A DNA stretch of 24,286 nt from positions 1 to 24,286 of the forward strand of contig CAVDLI010000019.1 of the NCBI GenBank assembly GCA_963609725.1. The letters are read 5' to 3'. The DNA comes from UBA9732 sp963609725 (GTDB lineage Bacteria; Spirochaetota; Spirochaetia; Sphaerochaetales; Sphaerochaetaceae). Positions 6,923 to 15,119 of the stretch are shown piece after piece. Position numbers and translations under genes: made by a program. Every line of letters begins with the position of its first letter. Position 1 is the stretch's first letter. Below the pieces are notes generated by a model. It saw only the letters and a list, made by a program, of their open reading frames with translations, was not told where the DNA came from and ran no database searches.

Positions 6923-9319
6923 TTATTTCTTTTTGCGTTTTTCTTCATCACGCTTTTTGCGCTCTTCTGAGGCACGAATAAAGTCTGCAAAAGTTCCACC
7001 TCCATCACGAGATGAAGATGTTTTTAAGTCATTTTTTACAAATCCTGTTTGTTCTTTTTTAGTAAAACCTGTCGTATGCGCAGCTTTTGTAAAACCGGAG
7101 TGAGAAGTTTTTCTAAAGTCTTGTTTATTTGTATCATGAGAGAACATTTGACGTTGAGGTCTGTAATGACTTGGCTTGACAACTTCAATAGCAGTTTCCC
7201 ACTTAACTTGGTTTTGTGCGCTAGACTTTGCAACAGCAGTTTTCACAGCCCCTTTGCGAATTACAAGACGTTTTTTACCGTCAGTACCAGGCGTTGCAAC
7301 AGCTAAAACTTTTTTAACAGGTGCTGCGCTTGCATGAGTTGGAATTACCTCAACAGGAGATGTTTCAACACGTTTTTTGACTTCCATTTCTTCATATCCA
7401 CATGAGAAACGCTGACAAACATGATGCGGTCTATCGTATTCATCTAAAATTGTCATCATTGGCCAGTGACAGAAAGGACATAGTTTTTCTTTATCTCCCA
7501 TGAGATTTGGGTCAAACTTATCATGGTTATCAATGACCTGATTTACAAGTTCACTTGCATTTTTCTTGATATCTTCAACAAATGAGGCCTCTTTTTCTTC
7601 TCCATTAGAAATTGCAAACAGCCTTTGTTCCCACCTTCCTGTAAGCTCTGCACTCTTAAGCTGTGATGGTACAAGACGTACAAGTTCACGGCCCTTAGCT
7701 GTTGGGACAAGCTCTTTGTCTTTGCGTTCCATGCAGTTGTTTTGAATGAGTTTTTCAATAATATCGGCTCGTGTTGCTGGTGTTCCAAGACCGTTTTCAA
7801 GTCTCTTCTTAAGCTCTACATCATCTACAAGACGTCCTGCATGCTCCATTGCATACAATAAAGTTGCTTCTGTGTAACGCTCAGGAGGAAGTGTTGAGTT
7901 TCGTTTTAGCACAACATCAACAATTTCAAGAGGAGAGCCCTCTGCCAAAGACGAAAGTCCTTTTTCATCTTCATCATCTTCATTTGGAACTGCAGACCTT
8001 TTCCCAATATCTCTTGCTACATCACGCCAGCCTTGTGATGTGGGAACAGTCAATCTTGCAACAAAACGTTCACCTTCAACTGTAGCTTCTAGTGTTGTTG
8101 TTTTATATTCATAATCACTAGATAGAGTTTCCAAGAAACGAGTAATTATGAGTTCCCATAAAGCTCTTTCGTTGTTAGTGAGTTTTGTTAAATCAACTTT
8201 TTGCTCTGTTGGTAAAAGTGCATGGTGATCACTTACCATCTCATCATTTACAAGACGTGATAAGTCAGTACGTATTCCGTTTTTCACATAATTAGAAGCT
8301 CTAAGCCAAAATCCGGTTGCACTTAATGCCATAAGACGTTCTGGAATTGTTGGAACAATATCAGCTGTAATGTAACGGCTGTCTGTACGTGGATAAGTGA
8401 CAATCTTATGTACTTCATAAAGTCTTTGTAATGTATCTAATGTTTCTTTTGCAGAAAATCCCAGTATGTTGTTTGCATCTCTTTGAAGTTCTGTTAAATC
8501 GTATGCAAGTGGTGGTTTTTCACTCTTAGGAGTCTCTTTAAGGCTTGATACAACGCCTTTAGCGCCTCTGATTTTTTCAACTATTGCATTAGCTTTTTCT
8601 TCTTCTGAAATTCTTATTGTGTTGTCTGAAGAATACCAAGATGCTTTAAAAGTGCCAAAATCAGCCTTAATTGTCCAGTAAAATCGGCCTGCAAAATTCT
8701 CAATCTCATCTTCCCGTGAAGTTATAAGTGCAAGCGTTGGTGTTTGGACTCTTCCAGCGCTCAAACGAGTATCAAAATGACAACTCATGGCTCTAGAGAC
8801 GTTATAACCCACGTACCAGTCTGCATAAGAACGGCTTTCAGCAGCTGCATAGAGGTTGTCATAATCACTTGATGGCTTGAGGTTTGCAAAACCTTGTTTT
8901 ATAGCAAGATCAGTTTGACTACTAATCCAGAGTCGTTTTGCAGGCTTTGTGCAACCTGCTTGCTTTAGTATCCAACGCGCGACAAGTTCTCCTTCACGCC
9001 CTGCATCTGTTGCAATTATTACGCATTCAACATCTTCCCTGTTTAGAAGCCATTTTACTGTTTCAAACTGCTCTTTTGCCTTGTCATTGTCAATGACCAT
9101 TGTTTCAAGCTTTTGAGGCAAAATTGGAAGGTCTTTGAGTTGCCAACGTTTATATGTGGCTCCGTAGTAATCAGGAGGACAAAGGGTGACAAGGTGCCCA
9201 AGGGCCCAAGTTACAACAAAATCATCATTTTCAAAATACTTGCCTTTATTTGTGCACCCAAGCACTCTAGCAAGTTCTTTTCCAACACTTGGTTTTTCTG
9301 CGAGAACTAAATTCTTCAT
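6923..9319 (-). CDS. topB: DNA topoisomerase III
   Basis: A type IA topoisomerase of 798 residues that cuts and passes single DNA strands, acting in decatenation and in removing recombination intermediates. The TOPRIM domain opens the protein (NLVLAEKPSVGKEL, with the acidic TDAGREGE at 104-111), SAGRVQTPTLALI follows at 187-199, and the catalytic tyrosine is Tyr309 in KIVTYPRTDSRYI. A four-cysteine zinc finger (Cys614, 617, 635, 640) precedes a lysine-rich low-complexity tail of about 155 residues with three GF(T/V)K motifs, longer than usual. I place the start at ATG 9319: a TTG 18 bases upstream is possible, but the -10 box TATGAT lies between the two. No Shine-Dalgarno is visible, so a leaderless or near-leaderless mRNA is likely. 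Confidence 0.94.
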   Translation of the reverse strand: MKNLVLAEKPSVGKELARVLGCTNKGKYFENDDFVVTWALGHLVTLCPPDYYGATYKRWQLKDLPILPQKLETMVIDNDKAKEQFETVKWLLNREDVECVIIATDAGREGELVARWILKQAGCTKPAKRLWISSQTDLAIKQGFANLKPSSDYDNLYAAAESRSYADWYVGYNVSRAMSCHFDTRLSAGRVQTPTLALITSREDEIENFAGRFYWTIKADFGTFKASWYSSDNTIRISEEEKANAIVEKIRGAKGVVSSLKETPKSEKPPLAYDLTELQRDANNILGFSAKETLDTLQRLYEVHKIVTYPRTDSRYITADIVPTIPERLMALSATGFWLRASNYVKNGIRTDLSRLVNDEMVSDHHALLPTEQKVDLTKLTNNERALWELIITRFLETLSSDYEYKTTTLEATVEGERFVARLTVPTSQGWRDVARDIGKRSAVPNEDDEDEKGLSSLAEGSPLEIVDVVLKRNSTLPPERYTEATLLYAMEHAGRLVDDVELKKRLENGLGTPATRADIIEKLIQNNCMERKDKELVPTAKGRELVRLVPSQLKSAELTGRWEQRLFAISNGEEKEASFVEDIKKNASELVNQVIDNHDKFDPNLMGDKEKLCPFCHWPMMTILDEYDRPHHVCQRFSCGYEEMEVKKRVETSPVEVIPTHASAAPVKKVLAVATPGTDGKKRLVIRKGAVKTAVAKSSAQNQVKWETAIEVVKPSHYRPQRQMFSHDTNKQDFRKTSHSGFTKAAHTTGFTKKEQTGFVKNDLKTSSSRDGGGTFADFIRASEERKKRDEEKRKKK

Positions 9320-9328
9320 AACAGGCGA

Positions 9329-9357
9329 ATCATACAACCCAAGGGCTTTGGAATCAA
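9329..9357 (-). promoter_or_regulatory. topB promoter, nearly leaderless
   Basis: On the minus strand TTGATT (9357-9352) and TATGAT (9334-9329) are 17 bases apart. The ATG at 9319 follows the -10 box by nine bases. Confidence 0.5.
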
Positions 9358-9450
9358 GATTGTTTGATTATTTGGTTGTTTGGAAGCATATATTGCAAAG
9401 GTCTTCAGATTTCCAAAGTTTTTGTGCTTAGACTTCTTATGGCAAGATAC

Positions 9451-9482
9451 AATTAAAAAAGGCAGCCTACACGAGACTGCCT
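9451..9482 (-). terminator. Ferredoxin gene terminator
   Basis: The stem AGGCAG/CTGCCT (9460-9465 with 9477-9482) is followed on the minus strand by a run of six T. It lies 27 bases after the ferredoxin stop. Confidence 0.85.
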
Positions 9483-9508
9483 AACTTTCCTTAAATACAA
9501 TTGTGAAA

Positions 9509-9676
9509 TTATTCTTCAACGATTGCGCCCACTGGGCAAACCGATGCACATGTTCCACACTGTACACATGTGTCTTGATCAATTACGTAAATGTCGCCCT
9601 CTGAGATTGCACTAACAGGACATTCTCCAGCACATGTTCCGCATGCTGCACAAGCATCTGTGATTCTGTAAGCCAT
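9509..9676 (-). CDS. 2[4Fe-4S] ferredoxin
   Basis: A small electron carrier of 55 residues, reading MAYRITDACAACGTC at the start and ending CPVGAIVEE. Two complete CxxCxxCxxxCP motifs (Cys9, 12, 15, 19 and Cys37, 40, 43, 47) each bind a 4Fe-4S cluster, as in clostridial-type ferredoxins of anaerobes, where they serve pyruvate:ferredoxin oxidoreductase and hydrogenases. AAAGGAGAAG five bases before the ATG is one of the best ribosome binding sites in the window, which suits a highly expressed protein. It is transcribed alone, with its own promoter (9811-9839) and terminator (9451-9482). Its presence points to an anaerobic lifestyle. Confidence 0.96.
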   Translation of the reverse strand: MAYRITDACAACGTCAGECPVSAISEGDIYVIDQDTCVQCGTCASVCPVGAIVEE

Positions 9677-9810
9677 TTTGCTTCTCCTTTTTAAGAATCA
9701 AACAATGTTTTGGCTAGTAGAAAGCCAAGATACACTTAAGACTCTACTAAATGCTAAGTTGTGAAAAACTCTTCTCTTCTGTTTCAAAACTAGCATGTAC
9801 CAACAGTCAA

Positions 9811-9839
9811 ATAATAACTATGATAAATTGCTTGGTCAA
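9811..9839 (-). promoter_or_regulatory. Ferredoxin gene promoter
   Basis: On the minus strand TTGACC (9839-9834) and TATTAT (9816-9811) are 17 bases apart, both five of six to consensus. The leader would be about 127 bases, long for this gene; it contains a small stem TTGGCT/AGCCAA near 9709-9725. Confidence 0.5.
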
Positions 9840-9907
9840 TTGCTTTTTGAATTTCATATTGTTAGATATCCACTAGACAGCCCACTATTATTTTGTAAAT
9901 TTTTGAG

Positions 9908-9913
9908 TATAAT
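9908..9913 (+). promoter_or_regulatory. Perfect -10 box upstream of the xse operon
   Basis: TATAAT is present in the gap before the membrane-protein gene at 9987. No good -35 box lies at the right distance, so this is a tentative promoter. Confidence 0.3.
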
Positions 9914-9986
9914 AATGCAAAGAAGATTTTTGTGAGGTGCCCGTTGAAAGACCATTTTGCAAGAACTTCATAGAAAAGGAAAAATT

Positions 9987-10697
9987 GTGACTACAAACAT
10001 TGTATTTGTGGGTATTGGAATTGCCTTTGGGCTATCTCTTTGTTTTTTAAGTTATAAGATAAAAAGAAAACCATACTTATACATTAGAAATGCTCTAGTT
10101 ACAGCTTTTGGAGCTCTTTTCCTTTTAAGCATGTTATTGGGGCTTTCTTCATCTGTTACACTTCGTGGAGTAGGATTTCAAGCAATGGTTGAAATCCTAA
10201 AAACTACAAACGCGTGGTGGGAACTTATACTAAAATTAATAGTTCCACTTATTGTAGCTTTAACTACAATTTTTTTGGCGGAACTTCCACAAAAGGCTTA
10301 CGAGATAGTATCGGCCTTGTTTATTGATATCCCAATTGCTTGTGGGTTGTATATTTCTCAGGATGTTTCTGACTCGCTACTAATAGGGCTTTCTGTCGCA
10401 TACGGGATTGCTCTTATAGCAGTTGGCTCTCTCATGTTTAGGACATATCTTTGCATTGAGATTAGTGCAGTTGGCTCTCTCATTGTTGCATGGCTTCTTA
10501 AAAAATTTTATGGTCTTTCCTCTGTGACATTTGCTATAATTGCCACAGCTTTAGCATTAGCAAGTTTTATAACAACGTTTGCAATTGCAAAAAAGAAAGA
10601 ATCTCAAAAAGATAATCATAAAAATTCAAATGATGGACCAAAAGAACAAGTTAATACTGAAAAATTGTCTGATGATGCTGGTGCAAGTAATAGTTAG
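9987..10697 (+). CDS. Membrane protein of unknown function
   Basis: I do not recognise this family. From GTG 9987, which has AAAGGA at 9975-9980 six bases ahead, the protein has 236 residues; an in-frame TTG at 9957 would add ten but lacks a binding site. It shows about six or seven hydrophobic segments (near residues 4-22, 35-55, 80-98, 105-122, 126-147, 152-172 and 178-200) joined by short loops, then a hydrophilic tail of about 36 residues rich in Lys, Asn, Asp and Ser. It is the first gene of a run with xseA and xseB, 12 bases before xseA, so it is likely cotranscribed with exonuclease VII, although nothing in it suggests a DNA role. Confidence 0.7.
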   Translation: MTTNIVFVGIGIAFGLSLCFLSYKIKRKPYLYIRNALVTAFGALFLLSMLLGLSSSVTLRGVGFQAMVEILKTTNAWWELILKLIVPLIVALTTIFLAELPQKAYEIVSALFIDIPIACGLYISQDVSDSLLIGLSVAYGIALIAVGSLMFRTYLCIEISAVGSLIVAWLLKKFYGLSSVTFAIIATALALASFITTFAIAKKKESQKDNHKNSNDGPKEQVNTEKLSDDAGASNS

Positions 10698-10709
10698 GAG
10701 AGCTTTGCA

Positions 10710-12215
10710 ATGTATGTAGACAACAAGACTTCAAACCTAACTTATGGCACAAATGTTGAAAATACAAATGCTATTGACGGCATAGATAATATTGATAGTT
10801 TTGATGATGTCAATGCTAGTGTCTTTGATAGAATGGACGAGGTTCCTCAACTTACAGTCAGCGCTCTTACAGCAATTATAAAAACAACAATGGAAGAAGC
10901 TTTCTACAATTTAACAGTAGAGGGTGAAGTTTCAGGTTTTAAGATATCTTCAGTTGGACATTGGTATTTTTCTCTCAAAGATTCTAAAGCTGTCATTAAT
11001 GCTGTCATTTGGAAAAGCCTTGCTTCTAGGTTGAATTTCATTCCTAAAGACGGTCAAAAAGTAGTAGTTAATGCAAATATAAGCGTCTATGAGCCACGCG
11101 GAACGTATCAGCTTATATGTAACTCTATTAAGCCATATGGAGAGGGTGATATTCTTGCAATGCTTGAAGAAAGGAAAAGGCATTATGCAAAATTAGGATA
11201 TTTTGATGAGGATATAAAAAAACCAATTCCCAAAAATCCTAACAAAGTTGCAGTTATCACAAGCCCCACGGGTGCAGCACTACAGGACATTTTACAAATT
11301 ACAGGTAGAAGATGCCCTTTTATGGACATAATCATTCTTCCGGCTGTTGTCCAAGGCTCTGATGCAGCTTTGTCTATTGCAGCAAGAATAAAAGAAGTCA
11401 ATGATTTTCTTCTTGCTCCTGTAATGATAGTTGGTAGAGGTGGTGGAAGTATTGAAGACCTACTTCCTTTTTCAGAAGATTGTGTAATTGAAGCTATTTT
11501 TCATTCAGAGATACCAGTGATATCGGCTGTAGGACATGAGATAGACTGGGCTCTCAGTGATTATGTTGCAGATCTTAGGGCTCCAACTCCATCAGCTGCT
11601 GCAGAGCTTGTGTGTCAAGATTCTTCTATCCAAAAAGAAACTTTAGACAAGCTAAAAAAATCTATGACAGACAATATTTGGTCTCGTTTAGATAATGCAA
11701 GACAACGCCTAGTTTCTTTTTCTCAAGAAACCATAAAAAAACAGCTAGAAAGTAAACTCTCACATACAAAAATGCGACTAGATTTTGCAACAGAGTCTCT
11801 TAGAATGGGAATGTTGAACCTTTTTAACAATAAGAAAAACCGCTACAACATTGCACTTCATAAAATGCAAGCGCTTTCTCCTCTTAGTGTACTCGATAGA
11901 GGGTATGGAATTTTATCTAAAGAAAATGGAAGCACAATAAAAAGCATTAGGCAAATCAAGACAGGAGAGACTATAAACATAAGGCTTTTTGATGGACAAA
12001 TAAGAGCTAGTGTTGAAAATATAAAAAATATCGTCGCAAGTGCGAGAGCAAGTTCAACTGCACATTCAAATGCAAATTCAAGTTCAAGTGCAAGTTCAAA
12101 TGTAAATCCAAGTTCAAACGCAAATTCAAGTGCAAACTTGCATAGAAAAAGTGCCACAGTTCACAATGAACACAAAGTAAAAGCAAAAGAAACAAAGAAA
12201 GCAAAAGGAGAGTAA
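10710..12215 (+). CDS. xseA: Exodeoxyribonuclease VII large subunit
   Basis: Catalytic subunit (501 residues) of exonuclease VII, which degrades single-stranded DNA from either end into acid-soluble oligonucleotides. After an extra acidic leader of about 45 residues comes the OB-fold (QLTVSALTAIIKTTMEEAF to about 145), then the nuclease core with KVAVITSPTGAALQDI at 179-194, VGRGGGSIEDLLPF at 241-254 and ISAVGHEIDWALSDYVADLR at 271-290, a long coiled-coil region at about 305-390 that binds XseB, and the closing LDRGYGIL segment. The last 60 residues are a Ser/Asn/Ala low-complexity stretch encoded by a six-base microsatellite, then a lysine-rich end. GGAG lies nine bases before ATG. It precedes xseB by three bases. 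Confidence 0.95.
   Translation: MYVDNKTSNLTYGTNVENTNAIDGIDNIDSFDDVNASVFDRMDEVPQLTVSALTAIIKTTMEEAFYNLTVEGEVSGFKISSVGHWYFSLKDSKAVINAVIWKSLASRLNFIPKDGQKVVVNANISVYEPRGTYQLICNSIKPYGEGDILAMLEERKRHYAKLGYFDEDIKKPIPKNPNKVAVITSPTGAALQDILQITGRRCPFMDIIILPAVVQGSDAALSIAARIKEVNDFLLAPVMIVGRGGGSIEDLLPFSEDCVIEAIFHSEIPVISAVGHEIDWALSDYVADLRAPTPSAAAELVCQDSSIQKETLDKLKKSMTDNIWSRLDNARQRLVSFSQETIKKQLESKLSHTKMRLDFATESLRMGMLNLFNNKKNRYNIALHKMQALSPLSVLDRGYGILSKENGSTIKSIRQIKTGETINIRLFDGQIRASVENIKNIVASARASSTAHSNANSSSSASSNVNPSSNANSSANLHRKSATVHNEHKVKAKETKKAKGE
12036..12137 (+). repeat. Six-base microsatellite inside xseA
   Basis: About 17 near-identical hexamers, mostly TTCAAR alternating with TGCAAR, run in frame and encode alternating Ser/Ala and Asn/Ser residues. 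Any change in copy number by slippage of whole units would keep the xseA frame and only lengthen or shorten the tail. Confidence 0.8.
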
Positions 12216-12218
12216 ATT

Positions 12219-12458
12219 ATGGTAGCAAAAAAAGAAAACACACTTTCATTTGAAATGAAAATCACTAAACTTGAAGAACTTTCAAAAACTCTCCAAGATC
12301 CATCAACAGACCTTCAACAAGCTGTCCAGATATATGAAGAAGGCATGAAACTTGCAAATGAAATAGATAAAGAATTATCTAAAATTGAGCGTAGAATAGA
12401 AATTGTTACAAGCAAACCTGGAGAAAGTCCAGAAGGCGTTATTACAGAGCAGTACTAA
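12219..12458 (+). CDS. xseB: Exodeoxyribonuclease VII small subunit
   Basis: The 79-residue partner of XseA; several copies wrap around the XseA coiled coil and are needed for exonuclease VII activity. The family pattern is clear: SFEMKITKLEELSKTLQDP, then DLQQAVQIYEEGMKLANEID and a third helix with KELSKIERRIEIV, forming a helical hairpin. AAAGGAG at 12204-12210, inside the end of xseA, lies eight bases before the ATG, so the two subunits are made together. Confidence 0.95.
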   Translation: MVAKKENTLSFEMKITKLEELSKTLQDPSTDLQQAVQIYEEGMKLANEIDKELSKIERRIEIVTSKPGESPEGVITEQY

Positions 12459-12522
12459 GTAATTTAAGAGTATAGTTTAGAAGCATAATCCAAAAATATA
12501 AAAAGACTGCTTAGCAAAATAA

Positions 12523-12566
12523 AGGGACCATTGCCTTATAGTCTTTCACTTCTTGCAATAGTCCCT
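12523..12566. terminator. Hairpin between convergent xseB and the Bax-inhibitor gene
   Basis: Arms AGGGACCATTGC (12523-12534) and GCAATAGTCCCT (12555-12566) pair over 12 positions with one mismatch around a 20-base loop. On the minus strand T-rich sequence follows. A second possible pairing, AAAGACT (12502-12508) with AGTCTTT (12540-12546), interlocks with it. Confidence 0.6.
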
Positions 12567-12573
12567 AATCTTT

Positions 12574-12594
12574 AGAAGTTTTTGCAAAACCTCT
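12574..12594. repeat. Dispersed TTTTGCAAAA repeat, copy 4
   Basis: AGAAGTTTTTGCAAAACCTCT folds into arms AGAAGTTTT and AAAACCTCT with a three-base loop and one mismatch. It is the most complete copy of the repeat in the window and lies just past the end of the Bax-inhibitor gene. Confidence 0.6.
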
Positions 12595-12604
12595 TTAGGA
12601 GTTT

Positions 12605-13312
12605 TTAATTACGGTTTGATCTTGAAGAACCAAAAATTCTAAGCAAATACAAGAAAATATTGATGAAATCCAAATACAAAGACAAAGCTCCAATTATGGA
12701 CAGTTTAATGTACGTAGCCTCGTCAATATTGTATCCATAAGAATCGTTAATTCTCATGAGTTTTTGAGTGTCCCAAGCTGTAAGACCTGCAAAGACAACA
12801 ACTCCAACAACACTAATAAGATAGTAAATTGCCTCTGCTTGAAAGAGCATATTAACAAGTGATGCAATAACAATGCCCCAAAGAGCCATCATGAGGACTG
12901 AACCCCAACTTGACAGGTCCTTTTTTGTAAACATTGCATAAAGGCTCATACCTGCAAACATGAGAGCTGTTGTAAAGAAAGCTCTTGATACAGTCAATCC
13001 GGTGTATGCAATAAATACAGAACTGAGCATTATTCCGTTTAAGATTGAATATCCTATAAAAGAGCCCACAGCTGAACCAGTAGACATTCTTTCAAGTCTA
13101 GCAGAAAGGAAGAATACAAGTACAAACTGAGCAATTATTATAGCAAATAGCAATCCTGAATTGTAAACAGTAGCAAGAAGTCTCTCATTACTTGCGACCC
13201 CATAAGCGACAATGCCAGTCAAAGCAAGCCCTGCTGTCATCCATAAATAAACATTTTTTAGAAGACCATTTACTCTAGTCTTTGGCGTTGAAAGTATATT
13301 TTCGTTATTCAT
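12605..13312 (-). CDS. Bax inhibitor-1 / YccA family membrane protein
   Basis: A 235-residue integral membrane protein of the TMBIM (Bax inhibitor-1) family with seven predicted membrane segments from about residue 20 to 228. The C-terminal signature is present: AGLTAWDTQKLMRI and ALSLYLDFINIFLYLLRIFG, whose two aspartates form the pH-sensitive pair that gates the calcium leak in the Bacillus homologue YetJ. In E. coli the relative YccA modulates FtsH; which role applies here is unknown. No clear ribosome binding site is present (only AAGG touching the start), and TTGACT lies 35 bases upstream, so transcription may begin at or next to the ATG. It is transcribed alone between convergent and divergent neighbours. 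Confidence 0.88.
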   Translation of the reverse strand: MNNENILSTPKTRVNGLLKNVYLWMTAGLALTGIVAYGVASNERLLATVYNSGLLFAIIIAQFVLVFFLSARLERMSTGSAVGSFIGYSILNGIMLSSVFIAYTGLTVSRAFFTTALMFAGMSLYAMFTKKDLSSWGSVLMMALWGIVIASLVNMLFQAEAIYYLISVVGVVVFAGLTAWDTQKLMRINDSYGYNIDEATYIKLSIIGALSLYLDFINIFLYLLRIFGSSRSNRN

Positions 13313-13319
13313 GCCTTAA

Positions 13320-13347
13320 ATTTCATGTAAAAATGAGCCATAGTCAA
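13320..13347 (-). promoter_or_regulatory. Weak promoter of the Bax-inhibitor gene
   Basis: On the minus strand TTGACT (13347-13342) and TGAAAT (13325-13320) are 16 bases apart, with ATG 13312 seven bases on. The -35 is good; the -10 matches only four of six. Confidence 0.3.
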
Positions 13348-13497
13348 GCAAGACAGCACTTAAAAATGCACAATAAGAATAAATCACACAAAAAATACAC
13401 ATATAATGCGCCTTACAACCCAAAGATATTTCAAAGTTGCAGTAATTCGCAATTCTTTGGGAACGGGCATTTTGTAAAGACAATACAAACTCCATAG

Positions 13498-13526
13498 TAG
13501 ACCAAACAAATGTAGAAAGTTATCAT
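13498..13526 (+). promoter_or_regulatory. rluA promoter, probably leaderless
   Basis: TAGACC (13498-13503) and TATCAT (13521-13526) are 17 bases apart. ATG 13533 follows the -10 box by six bases. Confidence 0.4.
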
Positions 13527-13532
13527 TAGGAT

Positions 13533-14363
13533 ATGGTAGATATGACTGCTACAGTTCTTTTTGATTGTAACTCTTTTATTATTTTAGACAAACCTCACGG
13601 ACTTCCAACTGTTCCTCTTAAAAATCAAAACATTCAAGATTCACTTTTAGGGCAAGCAATAAAATACGATGCTCAAATAATGCAAATAAAAGGAAAAAAT
13701 CCGTGGGAAGGAGGAACCATCCATAGACTTGACACAGTAACAGGAGGTCTTGTTGTTTTTGCAAAAAATCAGTCTTTTTATGATTACTTGCAAGAAACCC
13801 AAAAAGAAGGATTATTTGAAAAATACTATGTTGCAAAAACGATTAAAAACGATAGCCTAAAAGGTCAAGATATTGAAGAAAAACAAAACCTCACTACCAT
13901 TGAAAGCTATTTTAGACCTTTTGGTCCCGGTGCTAAAAGAGTAAAACCAACTTTGGATTTGAAAAAGGCAGAACCAAAAGAACTGTATACAACTTTAGCT
14001 TTACGCAAAAAAGAAGGCTCCTTTTCTGAAGTCCCTTATGATGCTTATAACGACAGCAAAAACCTTTGCAATACATTTTTCTGCACAATTACAAAAGGCT
14101 TTAGACACCAAATCAGAGCTCATCTTGCGTGGATAGGATACCCAATTATTGGAGATGCTTTATATAACAACGCCACAGATGAAACTTCACACGAAACACA
14201 ATGCCAATCTATAACATCAATAAAACTTGATTGTGTAGGTCTTTCTTTTGTAGATAAAACCAAAAAAACTAACTGTTTTATGAAAAAAGAGTTCTTATTT
14301 GAAGATTTTGCACACACTAGTAGATTTGCAAAAAATACAAGTATTGCTATCATTGAATTGTGA
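13533..14363 (+). CDS. RluA-family RNA pseudouridine synthase
   Basis: A 276-residue enzyme that isomerises uridine to pseudouridine in rRNA or tRNA. The catalytic motif GGTIHRLDTVTGGLVVFAKN holds the nucleophile Asp67, and the later GFRHQIRAHLAWIGYPIIGD segment (about residues 188-207) is typical of RluA/RluC/RluD members. No S4 domain is visible at the N-terminus, so it is nearer the RluA/TruC group; the target base cannot be predicted. ATG 13533 fits a leaderless start (-10 box six bases ahead); ATG 13542 is an alternative with a weak AGGA. The stop overlaps the GTG of the following lipoprotein gene. Confidence 0.9.
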   Translation: MVDMTATVLFDCNSFIILDKPHGLPTVPLKNQNIQDSLLGQAIKYDAQIMQIKGKNPWEGGTIHRLDTVTGGLVVFAKNQSFYDYLQETQKEGLFEKYYVAKTIKNDSLKGQDIEEKQNLTTIESYFRPFGPGAKRVKPTLDLKKAEPKELYTTLALRKKEGSFSEVPYDAYNDSKNLCNTFFCTITKGFRHQIRAHLAWIGYPIIGDALYNNATDETSHETQCQSITSIKLDCVGLSFVDKTKKTNCFMKKEFLFEDFAHTSRFAKNTSIAIIEL

Positions 14364-15109
14364 AAAAAGAAATTTTCATTACAACAAAGACAAAATACTT
14401 ACATCTCTTAGAACATACAAAAGTTCTTATATTATTCTTTCTAATATGTCTAATATGTTCTTTTTTGCTAACTTCCTGCACTACAGTAAAAAAATTTAAT
14501 TCTTCAAAAGAAGAATGTGATTATGCTCTTCACTATGTACTAGAAAAAGCAAACGAAAGTACTATGTCGTCATTTTTCTTTAGAATTACAGAAACCGAGA
14601 TTTTCTTGCCAGACAACCTTAATTTTATCAGTGAAAACGCAAACCAAATTCCAGGCATGAAGAAACTTCTTGATAACTGGACCGTTTCAATGCGTACATA
14701 TACTTTGGATTGGTTTGAAGGTTTCAAAACGTTGACAGGCTCACTGACAGAGCAAATTATTTTTGAAAATCCAGAATTTCTAGTTCTTGAAAGTGACTTT
14801 AGCGCAGCACAAACAATGGAAAATGCCTATAAAGAGCAAATTTTGTCTTATGTGAGAACAGTTTTGGCAAATGCAGATCTTTCCAAGTGGGAAGATGTTG
14901 CAACGCAGTATAATGCATGGGTAAAAGTACGAAAAACGTTATTTGAACAGGACGTACAATCCCTTGAAGGCGTCGATATTGTAAATGATATGGCTTCTTA
15001 CATTTGCGAGCTTTATTTTGAAGACTTGAAAGCAGCTGAAACTTTGGAAAGAACAACCCCTAACCCTAATGCCGATACTACTGTAGCAAAAGTTTTTGGG
15101 TTAGAATAA
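14360..15109 (+). CDS. Putative lipoprotein
   Basis: A 249-residue protein that opens with a basic stretch of about 20 residues, a hydrophobic segment VLILFFLICLICSFL and a lipobox LTSC with Cys40 as the likely acylated residue, so it should be exported and membrane-anchored. The rest is a mostly helical domain; the IFLPDNLNFI...GMKKLLDNW stretch and the ESDFSAAQTMENAYKEQI part remind me weakly of DUF4197 proteins, but this is not firm. The start is GTG, overlapping the rluA stop (GTGA), without its own ribosome binding site, so it depends on translation of the upstream gene. Confidence 0.7.
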   Translation: MKKEIFITTKTKYLHLLEHTKVLILFFLICLICSFLLTSCTTVKKFNSSKEECDYALHYVLEKANESTMSSFFFRITETEIFLPDNLNFISENANQIPGMKKLLDNWTVSMRTYTLDWFEGFKTLTGSLTEQIIFENPEFLVLESDFSAAQTMENAYKEQILSYVRTVLANADLSKWEDVATQYNAWVKVRKTLFEQDVQSLEGVDIVNDMASYICELYFEDLKAAETLERTTPNPNADTTVAKVFGLE

Positions 15110-15119
15110 AGCTCTGTCT

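Noticed and set aside
12007..12204. Minus-strand frames over the xseA tail with Leu/Asn or Glu/Phe/Ala repeats
   Set aside because: They are the antisense reading of the hexamer microsatellite in xseA.
13282..13497. 71-codon plus-strand frame between the Bax-inhibitor and rluA genes
   Set aside because: It has no family features or binding site and overlaps the start of the Bax-inhibitor gene on the other strand.
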